Source: Fibrobacter sp.
GTDB taxonomy: Bacteria > Fibrobacterota > Chitinivibrionia > Chitinivibrionales > Chitinispirillaceae
Reading direction: 5' to 3'
Length of the DNA: 64,000 bases
NCBI GenBank assembly: GCA_012523595.1
Contig: JAAYIG010000105.1
Coordinates: 84,415 to 148,414 of the forward strand
Part shown: piece by piece, positions 55,987-63,707 of the stretch
Position numbering within the stretch: position 1 is the stretch's first letter
Layout: every line of letters begins with the position of its first letter
Notes under the pieces: model-generated
Told to the model about the DNA's origin: nothing
What the model saw: only the letters and a program-made list of their open reading frames with translations
Databases searched by the model: none
Translations under genes and position numbers: made by a program

Positions 55987-57684
55987 CTATAATATCTCCC
56001 CGTCAAAACAGTCCAGAAGAACCTGGATGATGGGTTCTTTTTCGATCTGGTCGTTGATTGTTGAGGGGATATTTCCTATCTGCTTAATATAATTCTGTTC
56101 CTGATGTGCCTGTTCTTTGGTCTCAAGAGCGATCCTCAAATCGATATGAGTATGGGTGAACTCATCAAGCAGCTTTGAGATTTCGTTTCTATTATTCTTT
56201 TTAGTCACCTCAGAGAACTGAAATTTGAAATTTGTGGGAAATTTCAGGTCTATGGAGTTATCCGTTGAGGAAGCGATATAGGCGAATGAAAGAAAAGAAC
56301 CCAGATTTGGCCTGTCGCGCAGAAGAAAGTCAAGAAAAGAAGTCCACATCTTTTTCAGGTCTACCGGGACTGTTCCCGGATTGTCCTCCTCAAATGAGGT
56401 ATTCACTGCATATGGAGCAAGACTCTCTTCAACAGCTATTATGGATGGTTCTACAGGAGGAGCGATATATTCCGGCGGGGCCTGAGTCACCGGCTCAGGT
56501 GTTTCTATTTTTTTTTTTAGATCCGGTTCAGTATCTGTCGGGTTTGAGTCTGAGGAGTTAAGTGATTTTATCAACTGCTCGATAAGAACGGTATTGTCCA
56601 TGTAAACCAGTTTTATCAGCATTATTTCAACTGTAAACCTGGGGAAAGAGCTCCACTTGATATCCTGCTCAGCCTTCTTGACAATTTCGGACATTCTCAG
56701 CAGGTCCCCGTCTGAGAACCTCTCTGCGCTCTTTGAGAATCTCTGCACCATGTCGGTTTCAAGATCAATGCCTCTGCTCTCAAGTGCGCCGGGCACTCTG
56801 GAAAAGAGGAGATTTCTGAGGTGTTCCTGGAATCCGAGGATAAACTCCTGGAGATCGAAGCCCTGATAGAGGATATCCTGGACAGTTTTGAGAGCCGGTG
56901 CGGGATCCTTGCTGGAGATAGAGTCCATGATCCGTTCGTAGACTTCTGTCTCCACCAGTCCCAGTACAGTTCTGACCTCTTTTTCGGTGATATTTTCCTG
57001 GCAGAATGAGTAGACCTGATCCAGAAGACTCAAGGCATCGCGCATGCTTCCTTCGGCTTTTCGCGCCACGAGTGTGAGAGCGGATTTTTCGAAGGCGATC
57101 TTCTCGGACTCACAGATATGGACAAGACGTCCCAGGACCTGCTCAACACTTATCCTGCGGAAATCATACCTCTGGCATCTTGAATGGATAGTTGCCGGGA
57201 TTTTCTGAGGTTCAGTGGTGGCGAAGATAAAGATCACATTCTTTGGTGGCTCCTCGAGAGTCTTGAGCAGGGCATTGAAGGCGGATTTTGTGAGCATGTG
57301 TACTTCATCGATCACAAAGATACGGTTGTTTCCGCCCATGGAGGAGTACCCGATATTGTCGCGCAGCTCCCTGATATCATCGACACCATTGTTTGAGGCG
57401 CCGTCAATTTCCAGGACATCGAAGCTTGAGCCGCTGAGGATGTTTTTGCAGTTGGTACACTCTCCGCACGGTTCCGGAGTCGGCCCTTTTTCGCAGTTGA
57501 GAGCCCGTGCCAGGATTCTGGCCGTAGTTGTCTTCCCTACCCCGCGAGTTCCGGAGAAGATATAGGCGTGGGCAACGCGGTTTTTCTCGATGGCTTTCTT
57601 GAGGGTATTAGTAATATGCTCCTGCCCGACCACATCATCGAAAGTTTTGGGGCGCCATTTTCGTGCGAAGACAATATAGCTCAT
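55987..57684 (-). CDS. dnaX: DNA polymerase III subunit tau (and probable gamma by slippage)
   Basis: Clamp-loader ATPase of 565 residues. Domains I-III show YIVFARKWRPKTFDDVVGQE, Walker A AYIFSGTRGVGKTTTARILA, the zinc site CEKGPTPEPCGECTNC, Walker B RIFVIDEVHMLTKSAFNALL, sensor 1 FIFATTEPQKIPATIHSRCQ and the arginine-finger SRC. After about residue 370 comes a Pro/Glu-rich linker and a C-terminal domain for tau functions. Codons 389-393 contain 11 consecutive A (56508-56518 on the plus strand as T): one extra or one missing A stops translation within five codons, giving a gamma-like product of about 392-396 residues. Confidence 0.96.
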   Translation of the reverse strand: MSYIVFARKWRPKTFDDVVGQEHITNTLKKAIEKNRVAHAYIFSGTRGVGKTTTARILARALNCEKGPTPEPCGECTNCKNILSGSSFDVLEIDGASNNGVDDIRELRDNIGYSSMGGNNRIFVIDEVHMLTKSAFNALLKTLEEPPKNVIFIFATTEPQKIPATIHSRCQRYDFRRISVEQVLGRLVHICESEKIAFEKSALTLVARKAEGSMRDALSLLDQVYSFCQENITEKEVRTVLGLVETEVYERIMDSISSKDPAPALKTVQDILYQGFDLQEFILGFQEHLRNLLFSRVPGALESRGIDLETDMVQRFSKSAERFSDGDLLRMSEIVKKAEQDIKWSSFPRFTVEIMLIKLVYMDNTVLIEQLIKSLNSSDSNPTDTEPDLKKKIETPEPVTQAPPEYIAPPVEPSIIAVEESLAPYAVNTSFEEDNPGTVPVDLKKMWTSFLDFLLRDRPNLGSFLSFAYIASSTDNSIDLKFPTNFKFQFSEVTKKNNRNEISKLLDEFTHTHIDLRIALETKEQAHQEQNYIKQIGNIPSTINDQIEKEPIIQVLLDCFDGEIL

Positions 57685-57831
57685 AAGATTTAACTGCTGG
57701 ATTTTCCCGTTTCAGAGTTTCCGGGTGTTATCTCCACGATAACGGTTTATAATATGGTAAAAATACGACCCGCACAGCGGGAAATTCAAAATAAAAGGTA
57801 CTTTGCTTGTTTTTACATCAAATGTTTGTCT

Positions 57832-57864
57832 CCGAATCGGTATCGGAATCGGTATCGGTATTCG
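57832..57864 (-). repeat. Hexamer repeat, copy 2 left arm
   Basis: CCGAATCGGTATCGGAATCG then GTATCGGTATTCG, a 6-bp-periodic stretch of TCGGTA/TCGGAA units, inverted relative to the copy at 58137. Confidence 0.75.
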
Positions 57865-57969
57865 AAAGGTACTCTAATATTTTCACCTATATAAAAGGAA
57901 ACATAGAAAAAGGAATATCCACCAGGGGCTAAATATTTCATATTGTAGATATATGCCACCCTGTGTGTC

Positions 57970-57989
57970 ATGCCTGTGAAAACAGGCAT
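57970..57989. repeat. REP-like palindrome
   Basis: ATGCCTGTGAAAACAGGCAT, identical to 30692-30711; the identity extends to TC before and CCAG after. Confidence 0.85.
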
Positions 57990-58136
57990 CCAGGCCATGA
58001 TATCTGATCAAGAAACGGTAGGGGCCGTAATTCGGGCCCCTAAAACCCCCGCTGAAGGTAACGAATTATTATCCATTCCGGAAGACCTCCATGGGCCGGA
58101 ACGTGCTACGGTACTGATGTGCTTATCCACGGCTTT

Positions 58137-58159
58137 TCGATGCCGATACCGACCCCGAT
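58137..58159 (+). repeat. Hexamer repeat, copy 2 right arm
   Basis: TCGATGCCGATACCGACCCC followed by GAT; matches the copies at 61597 and 62452. Confidence 0.75.
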
Positions 58160-58221
58160 GAAGAGCGTGAGTTTACTTCTGTGGTAGTATTGAGATTTGT
58201 GGACCTTAGGGGACAAAAAAA

Positions 58222-58319
58222 GGGCCAAGTTTACCTGCGGCACATCCAGAATCTGCTTACCGTTGCTCCCTTCCGGGCCTGGCGGGGTTCACAGCCTTTG
58301 ATTGCGCAGGGCCTGGCCC
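58222..58319 (-). ncRNA. ffs: Signal recognition particle RNA, small bacterial type (4.5S)
   Basis: About 98 nt on the minus strand. The core shows the conserved Ffh-binding hairpin, with CCAGGCCCGGAAGGGAGCAA containing the GGAA tetraloop and asymmetric-loop bases. The 5' end (GGGCCAGG) pairs with the 3' end (CTTGGCCC), and a run of T follows at once as a terminator. Position near dnaX is common in bacteria. The exact ends are set by the terminal stem and may be off by a few bases. Confidence 0.93.
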
Positions 58320-58623
58320 TGTATTTTTATCTATTCGGATTTTTGAAGGAGTTTATTGAAACTTTAAAAAATAGGTTATTGCAGGAGGGAGTGGGGGATT
58401 TTTTTGGCAAGAAAACCGATGCATATAACCTTTTAGTGATATAAATCGGTTTTTTCATTTCTCTTTTCCTCTTACCTCATTTTCTCTGTTATAAACAGCT
58501 TTCATTCCTGGGCATTTTTTCTCTTCTCTTTAGTTATATATACATTTGATATTTTCCATTTACTACCTTTAACAGCCTAATTATACTTATAATAAGTATC
58601 TAACCCTTTATAAAGGAGCTCAT
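58320..58623. other. Intergenic region after the SRP RNA
   Basis: About 300 bp, AT-rich, with no convincing gene. One long-loop inverted repeat, AAAACCGAT (58412-58420) with ATCGGTTTT (58445-58453) followed by T, could be a weak terminator. The SRP RNA promoter must lie in the first 50 bp, but no good -35 was seen. Confidence 0.45.
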
Positions 58624-58833
58624 ATGATTATTCGTAAATTATCAAAGCCATTTATAAAACGGTATAAGACCGATATTAATAGAATTAATTCAAAATTCAA
58701 CAAAACTATTAAGCATTCATTTATGGGAACATTGTCTGATAAGGGACTTATTACCTTTTTTAAAGATTTTTGTAATTATAGTGGTGGTATTCAATCTGGA
58801 GGGGAAAGGAATAAGAATAATTTTGAAAAATAG
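58624..58833 (+). CDS. Small AT-rich hypothetical protein
   Basis: A 69-residue basic protein I do not recognise (starts MIIRKLSKPFIKRYKTDINR). AAAGGAGCTC gives a good ribosome-binding site 5 nt before the ATG. Base composition is clearly more AT-rich than surrounding genes, which suggests recent transfer or a non-coding stretch. The sequence is rich in Lys, Asn and Ile and has no membrane segment. Real coding status is uncertain. Confidence 0.4.
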   Translation: MIIRKLSKPFIKRYKTDINRINSKFNKTIKHSFMGTLSDKGLITFFKDFCNYSGGIQSGGERNKNNFEK

Positions 58834-59221
58834 CTGATAAAAAATTTAAAACTTTTTATTCCTTGCTGAGCAGAGTAAAATCAAAGTAGACCTCTACGTG
58901 GGAAGTGCACAACCCAATCCATACTGGATCGGGCAGTGTTTCGGAAAAATCTCTTTGTTACACAACCCAGGCCTTCAGCCCGGGCTTTTATATTACGCCC
59001 TTTCAGGGCTTCCGGATGCTTGTTTTCACAGACATGACGTACCAGAGCAGCACCTGTTTTCTTTTCTGCAGCCCTGTATATATATGCCTTTTTTCAGGGC
59101 TGGTAGTTCAAATCTCCACATTTTTGCTGATTGTTCTAATTTATTCCGGAATTAAATTTCACAGCACCTATTTTGTATTTACGCGTATTTATGGAATTGG
59201 GTTTTATTAAGGGTTGCTGAG
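58834..59221. other. Repeat-bearing gap before the hydrolase
   Basis: 388 bp with no gene. It holds the left ~85-bp direct repeat (58941-59025) and another R-type motif at 59070-59103 (GCAGCCCTG ... TTTTTTCAGGGCTGG). The final ~100 bp are AT-rich. Confidence 0.6.
58941..59025 (+). repeat. Left copy of the direct repeat flanking the hydrolase
   Basis: The first 50 bp (from TCGGAAAAATCTCTTTGTTA through CAGCCCGGGCTTTTA) are identical to 60510-60559; the next ~35 bp differ at about five positions. It contains CCCAGGCCTTCAGCCCGGGC and CGCCCTTTCAGGGCTT modules. Confidence 0.9.
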
Positions 59222-60331
59222 ATGCTAGTCAGAAAGATTACTAAAAAGGGGAAGTATACCTTGCTAATACTATCGGTTATACTGGGTTGCTGGATAGTTT
59301 TAATGGCTGTCATATATCTCCTAAGTCCAGGGAAAACAAGGCCATTTTTAGATGAAAACGGAAAGCTTCTGGAAGGAAGCATTTCTGAGAAAGTAAAAAT
59401 GAGGATTAACGGCATTGAACAGGGAATGTTTATCAAAGGAAAGAATATAAAAAATCCGGTCTTGCTTTATCTTCACGGGGGAATGCCAGATTACTTTCTC
59501 ACCAGAAAATATCCTACCGGTATGGAGGATTATTTTACCGTAGTATGGTGGGAAATGCGGGGTTCTGGAATGTCATACAATATCGATATTCCGGTTGAAA
59601 CAAAGAACCTGGATCAGATGATTTCAGATGCAAAGGAAGTCACTAATTATCTGCGTCAACGTTTTGGTCAGGAAAAAATATATCTGATGGGACATTCAGG
59701 GGGGACCTTCGTAGCTATACAGATGATTGACAGGATGCCGGAGTTGTATAACGCCTATATCGGTGTTGCTCAGATTTCCTGTCAGCTTCAATCGGAAAAG
59801 CTGGCCTATGATTATATGTTGAAAAGATATCGGGAGAATGGCAATAAGAAGATGGTGAAAAAGTTGGAGGCATCGCCGGTAACTATGACAGAGGGGGTTC
59901 CCCGATCTTACCAAATAATACGCGATATTGCCATGCATGATCTTGGAATCGGTACGACTCATGATATGAAGTCAGTTTTACGGGGGATCATGTTGCCCTC
60001 ATTTACATGCCCTGATTACACACTTACAGAAAAAATAAATCTGTGGAAGGCAAAAGCCGGTTCAGGTATCAGTATATTATGGAGTAAAATACTGGTGACA
60101 GATTTGTCAAAAGAGTTTACCGAGTTTAAAATACCGGTATACTTTTTTCATGGCGTGTATGATTATACAGTGAATTATGAATTGGCAAAGAATTATTACC
60201 AAAAGATAAAGGCTCCTGTTAAAAAGTTTTTTACGTTTGAGAAATCAGCGCACAGCCCGCTGTTTGAAGAGCCGCAGAGGATGAGGGAAATATTTGAGAG
60301 GGAGATATTTCCCGATGTCATAACTAAATGA
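59222..60331 (+). CDS. Membrane-anchored alpha/beta hydrolase (prolyl aminopeptidase-like)
   Basis: A 369-residue alpha/beta hydrolase. An N-terminal transmembrane segment (about 12-34, YTLLILSVILGCWIVLMAVI) anchors it. The catalytic domain has the oxyanion HGG (LLYLHGGMPDY, 85-87), VVWWEMRGSGMSYN, nucleophile elbow MGHSGGTFVA with Ser159, an acid in YFFHGVYDYTVNYEL, and His in EKSAHSPLFEEP. The W-E-R-G-S-G pattern resembles proline iminopeptidases, but substrate is uncertain. It lies between two ~85-bp direct repeats and is flanked by AT-rich sequence, which suggests acquisition. Confidence 0.85.
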   Translation: MLVRKITKKGKYTLLILSVILGCWIVLMAVIYLLSPGKTRPFLDENGKLLEGSISEKVKMRINGIEQGMFIKGKNIKNPVLLYLHGGMPDYFLTRKYPTGMEDYFTVVWWEMRGSGMSYNIDIPVETKNLDQMISDAKEVTNYLRQRFGQEKIYLMGHSGGTFVAIQMIDRMPELYNAYIGVAQISCQLQSEKLAYDYMLKRYRENGNKKMVKKLEASPVTMTEGVPRSYQIIRDIAMHDLGIGTTHDMKSVLRGIMLPSFTCPDYTLTEKINLWKAKAGSGISILWSKILVTDLSKEFTEFKIPVYFFHGVYDYTVNYELAKNYYQKIKAPVKKFFTFEKSAHSPLFEEPQRMREIFEREIFPDVITK

Positions 60332-60760
60332 AACTTATTAAAGTGTCTTCTTGCCCCGTAAATAATCCCTCTGGAAATATTTGCCATGCTGAACCGGTAT
60401 CACTCATCCAATATTTTCACAGTCTCTCTCATGGCTCTCTATCTTACCGGATTTTTACAGGTAAAACCTGTTACACTTACGTGTTAGTTTATAGCGCCCC
60501 GTCAGGGCTTCGGAAAAATCTCTTTGTTACACAACCCAGGCCTTCAGCCCGGGCTTTTAAATTGCACCCTTTCAGGGCTTCTGGATGCCTGATTTTGCAG
60601 GCCTCTCATAACTCTATTCCTTTTTCTCTCTCAATATTGAAAGATTTGATCCATTCCCCCCTTATATTCATACCCCGGCAAATGTTATTTTTGATATTTC
60701 AGTTAAGATTTACATTCTAAGAGACAAAAACATTTACCGGCTTACCGGTTAGAAAGTTCG
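60332..60760. other. Repeat-bearing gap after the hydrolase
   Basis: 429 bp without a gene. It holds an R module (about 60491-60509), the right direct repeat (60510-60594) and an imperfect palindrome near 60590. Nothing else was recognised. Confidence 0.6.
60510..60594 (+). repeat. Right copy of the direct repeat flanking the hydrolase
   Basis: Same orientation as 58941-59025 at an offset of 1569 bp; the first 50 bp are identical. Directly preceded by an additional GCGCCCCGTCAGGGCT motif. Confidence 0.9.
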
Positions 60761-61510
60761 ATGAAATCCATCAAAAAGACTCTTCCTTTTCTTCTTTTAG
60801 TTACTTCGGTTCTGCTTGCCTCCCAATACCCCCAGCGGCCATCAGGGCCAGTCGGTGATTATGCCAATATTCTTGACCCCGCTACCAAATCCCATATCAC
60901 AAAGATAAGCCAGTCTCTCTGGGAGCAGGCCGGTTTTGCACTTGTGGTCGCGACGGTTCCTTCTATAGGTGATAACACTATCGAGGAGTACGCCAATGTT
61001 TTGTACGAAAAATGGGGAATTGGGGCCAGGGGAAAGGATGAAGGAGTACTTGTGCTTCTGTCACTCGATCCGAGGAGAATCAGGGTTGAGGTGGGGTACG
61101 GTGCAGAAGGGTATCTCAATGATGCCAAAGTGGGCAGGTTGCTTGACAGTTATGCAGTTCCACTGTTAAAGAAAAATGATTACGGTGCCGGCATTCTTTC
61201 TCTGTCAATTGAGGTCGCAAGAGCTGTTGAGACTGAAAAGCAGATAAGGTTATCACTTCCGGCACGGGAACGTGTTTCCGCGCATGAAAATCCTGAGGAG
61301 ATATCACCTTTTGCGGTAATCCTTTTCATTATTATTCTTATAGTGATGATAAGTACCCCCTTTGGCCGTTCTCTTTTGTTGTTGATGTTATTGAGTGGCG
61401 GGTCCGGCAGGAGAGGTGGATATGGCGGCCGCGGCGGGTTTGGGGGCGGATTCGGTGGCGGTTTTGGCGGTGGAATAAGTGGAGGCGGAGGGGCATCCCG
61501 ATCTTTTTAA
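60761..61510 (+). CDS. TPM-domain membrane protein (YgcG-like)
   Basis: A 249-residue protein with a signal peptide (LPFLLLVTSVLLASQYP), a TPM_phosphatase domain (VGDYANILDPATKSHITKIS, WGIGARGKDEGVLVLLSLDP, RIRVEVGYGAEGYLNDAKVG), a transmembrane helix at about 183-205 and a Gly-rich C terminus ending GGGISGGGGASRSF. TPM genes are often next to lemA, as here (two genes downstream). The role may be in membrane-protein or cell-envelope maintenance; details are unknown. Confidence 0.9.
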   Translation: MKSIKKTLPFLLLVTSVLLASQYPQRPSGPVGDYANILDPATKSHITKISQSLWEQAGFALVVATVPSIGDNTIEEYANVLYEKWGIGARGKDEGVLVLLSLDPRRIRVEVGYGAEGYLNDAKVGRLLDSYAVPLLKKNDYGAGILSLSIEVARAVETEKQIRLSLPARERVSAHENPEEISPFAVILFIIILIVMISTPFGRSLLLLMLLSGGSGRRGGYGGRGGFGGGFGGGFGGGISGGGGASRSF

Positions 61511-61524
61511 ACAAATGTTAATCA

Positions 61525-61635
61525 GTATCGGGATCGGAAATTGAAATGTTAACAAAAAGAGAAGGATTTTCTATATCAGATTTATTGCGAGATTTTTCGA
61601 TGCCGGTACCGATTCCGATACCGACCCCGAATGGG
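61525..61635. repeat. Hexamer inverted-repeat element, copy 3
   Basis: The left arm GTATCGGGATCGGAAATTG (61525-61543) starts 15 bp after the TPM stop codon. The right arm TCGATGCCGGTACCGATTCC then GATACCGACCCCGAATGGG ends at 61635, 40 bp before the next start codon. The arms have opposite 6-bp-periodic sequence. Confidence 0.75.
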
Positions 61636-61674
61636 AGCAACTGTGATGATTAATAAGCTAAAGAGGGAGAGAGA

Positions 61675-62385
61675 ATGAAAAGCATTACCAATCCCGTTGA
61701 GATTGCAAAGAAAGCAGCAGAATCATACAAGTCACTGTATGGTGAGGATCTGATATCGGTGATTCTTTACGGTAGTGCTGCAGGTGGGGATTTCGATCCC
61801 GAGAGATCGGATATCAATCTTCTGATTGTTCTCCGCTCCATGGACCTCGAGCTTATTGCAAAGTCATCCGATCTGCAGTCAAAGCTTTATAATCAGAGAA
61901 TAAACACTCCCCTTTTCATGAACAGGCAATATATCGAAAAGTCACTTGACTCATATCCGGTCGAGTTTCTGGACATGAAAGGTTGTTATAAGGTGCTCTA
62001 TGGTGAAGATGTTCTTTATGCTGTTTCTCCCCAGAATGATCATCTGAGACTACAGATAGAACGGGAATTAAAAGGAAAGTGGCTTCACCTGCTTCAGGAG
62101 TTTCCCCATGCGAGAAAAAACAGGAAAAGCCTGCTGGAACTGATATCACTTTCCCTAAGGGCTTATGCACCTTTTTTCAGGAGCCTGCTCAGATTAAAGG
62201 GAGAAACTGTTCCACACAATCGAAAAGAGCTTTATAAAAATATCGAAAAAGCTTTTAACATTTCCGGGGAACCGCTTCAGCGGGTCGCTGATTCTAACAA
62301 TGTAAAGGATTTGCCGGAGCTGGAAAAGCTGTTTTCTGATTATGTCAAGGCAATTAGAGCTATTATTGAGGTGATTGATCAGTAA
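61675..62385 (+). CDS. Nucleotidyltransferase-fold protein with altered catalytic motif
   Basis: A 236-residue protein of the polymerase-beta-like nucleotidyltransferase fold. The first ~110 residues have VILYGSAAGGDFDPERSDIN and LLIVL. The usual motif is GS..(S/T)D-x-D, but here it reads SDIN, so the second metal-binding Asp is Asn. The C-terminal ~110 residues are helical (LLELISLSLRAYAPFFRSLL; AFNISGEPLQRVADSN). It may be inactive or a substrate-binding relative; a group with SDIN exists as far as I recall. It sits between TPM and lemA genes, separated from each by hexamer elements. GAGGGAGAG precedes the ATG. Confidence 0.75.
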   Translation: MKSITNPVEIAKKAAESYKSLYGEDLISVILYGSAAGGDFDPERSDINLLIVLRSMDLELIAKSSDLQSKLYNQRINTPLFMNRQYIEKSLDSYPVEFLDMKGCYKVLYGEDVLYAVSPQNDHLRLQIERELKGKWLHLLQEFPHARKNRKSLLELISLSLRAYAPFFRSLLRLKGETVPHNRKELYKNIEKAFNISGEPLQRVADSNNVKDLPELEKLFSDYVKAIRAIIEVIDQ

Positions 62386-62403
62386 ATGTTGTCTTATTCC
62401 TGG

Positions 62404-62484
62404 TCGGGATTGGAATTCGAATCGGAACCGAAATGCGGGAAAGAGGGGAATTCGATGCCGATACCGATACCGACCCCGAATGGG
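62404..62484. repeat. Hexamer inverted-repeat element, copy 4
   Basis: The left arm TCGGGATTGGAATTCGAATC then GGAACCG (62404-62430) starts 19 bp after the stop codon of the preceding gene. The right arm TCGATGCCGATACCGATACC then GACCCCGAATGGG ends at 62484, 48 bp before lemA. Confidence 0.75.
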
Positions 62485-62531
62485 ATAATAAAAAGGATAA
62501 ATTTCAAGATAACCAATAACAAGGAGAATAT

Positions 62532-63098
62532 ATGAGTGGTAAGCAGAAGGTTCTGATCGGTATAGTTGTAGTGTTACTGGTGTTGGTAGTGTTTGCCGGG
62601 AAGGTCATTGGATGGCGGAACCAGTTGGTGGTGCTTGATGAGCAGGTGAAGAAATCGTGGTCGAATATTGACAATCAGTTGCAAAGAAGGATAGATCTTA
62701 TTCCGAACCTTGTTGAGACGGTGAAAGGATATGCTTCACATGAAAAAGAGGTGCTCACTCAGATTACTGAAGCGAGGGCAAAGGTTGCGGGTGCATCAAC
62801 GACAAAGGATAAGGTAGACGCAAACAACGAGTTGTCATCTGCACTTTCCCGTCTTCTGGTAGTAGTCGAAAACTACCCCGAGTTAAAGGCAAACCAGAAC
62901 TTTCTCAGTTTACAGGACGAGCTTTCCGGAACCGAGAACCGTATCGCGGTTGAGCGCAGAAGGTATAATGAGGCTGTCGGACAGTTTAACACCACAAGAA
63001 GAAAGTTCCCATACATGATTTTTGCGGGTCAGTTCCCTGAGGCGGTCTATTTTGAGGCTTCACCGAAGGCGGCTGAGGCACCGAAGGTGTCTTTTTGA
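62532..63098 (+). CDS. LemA family protein
   Basis: A 188-residue membrane protein with an N-terminal transmembrane helix (VLIGIVVVLLVLVVFAGKVI) and a long helical bundle. Family motifs are VKKSWSNIDNQLQRRIDLIP, NLVETVKGYASHEKEVLTQI, ENYPELKANQNFLSLQDELS, GTENRIAVERRRYNEAVGQF and NTTRRKFPYMIFAGQF. Length is typical (about 185-200). AAGGAG precedes the ATG. It accompanies the TPM gene as in many bacteria. Function unknown, likely envelope-related. Confidence 0.94.
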   Translation: MSGKQKVLIGIVVVLLVLVVFAGKVIGWRNQLVVLDEQVKKSWSNIDNQLQRRIDLIPNLVETVKGYASHEKEVLTQITEARAKVAGASTTKDKVDANNELSSALSRLLVVVENYPELKANQNFLSLQDELSGTENRIAVERRRYNEAVGQFNTTRRKFPYMIFAGQFPEAVYFEASPKAAEAPKVSF

Positions 63099-63268
63099 GA
63101 GGGACGGAAAAGACAGGAAGCTTATTCCGATATCTATGAATATGCTGGTGGCTTAGGTTAACTGATGAATCTTTCTTCTATCAGATTCTTTTAGTGTGGG
63201 ATTGAGTTTGGGAGGTGGCAGGGGAAAGATTCCCCAAGGGAAATACACATGTTTGAATCAAATCACCA

Positions 63269-63505
63269 ATGATCGAACGCAGTCATTTTAATTATATTCG
63301 TGAGCGCCACGACAGCTATGCCAGTTGGGCTATTTGGGCACCAGCCGGTAACACACCTAAATCCAACATTTGTGATCCGCAGGTCAATTTCACTTTGCTC
63401 AACACTATTCAAAATGATGTAGTGATGGTCGGCCTTAATATATCCCGTCTTTTCAGTGAACCATTCCGTAACTTTCACGATTCCAGTCCTCATACGCAAG
63501 ATTTT
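63269..63505 (+). pseudogene. Fragment of an uncharacterised protein, truncated at the 3' end
   Basis: The frame reads MIERSHFNYIRERHDSYASW then AIWAPAGNTPKSN, followed by NDVVMVGLNISR and FRNFHDSSPHTQDF. This looks like the first ~78 residues of a longer family I recall only vaguely as having a YASWAIW and VVMVGLNIS pattern. Coding likeness stops where the GGGACGGAC repeats begin, and the remaining 30 codons look random. No ribosome-binding site is evident. A truncated remnant is the simplest reading. Confidence 0.45.
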
Positions 63506-63506
63506 T

Positions 63507-63607
63507 GGGGACGGACTGTTTTTTTAATTTACGCCAGGGACATACTATCTTTATCATCTTATATTATAAGGGACGGACTTTCTTTTTTTCCTCATTAGGG
63601 ACAGACC
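63507..63607 (+). repeat. Four GGGACGGACT repeats upstream of the transposase
   Basis: GGGGACGGACT (63507), AGGGACATACT (63536), AGGGACGGACT (63569) and AGGGACAGACC (63597), each followed by a T-rich stretch, spaced 28-33 bp. Such repeats commonly flank REP-associated tyrosine transposase genes. Confidence 0.8.
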
Positions 63608-63707
63608 ATCTTTTTCATTTGTGATTTTTCTTCGGCCCAGGATTTGCATTTCCTTACCTCCACCTTACATCCATCTCACCCTTTCGCCAAAGGAAAATTT
63701 GCCACGA

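Larger units (their letters stand above)
57685..58221. other. Intergenic region between dnaX and the SRP RNA
   Basis: About 537 bp without a credible gene. It holds an inverted hexamer element (57832-57864), a REP-like palindrome (57970-57989), a perfect hairpin AGGGGCC / GGCCCCT (58020-58041) and a plus-orientation hexamer element (58137-58159). The dnaX promoter should lie near its left end. Confidence 0.7.

Noticed and set aside
58020..58041. Hairpin AGGGGCC / GGCCCCT as a terminator
   Set aside because: Perfect stem, but followed by only four A and no T tract on either strand, and no gene ends nearby.
58181..58444. 87-codon plus-strand frame
   Set aside because: It runs antisense through the SRP RNA gene and has no homology signal.
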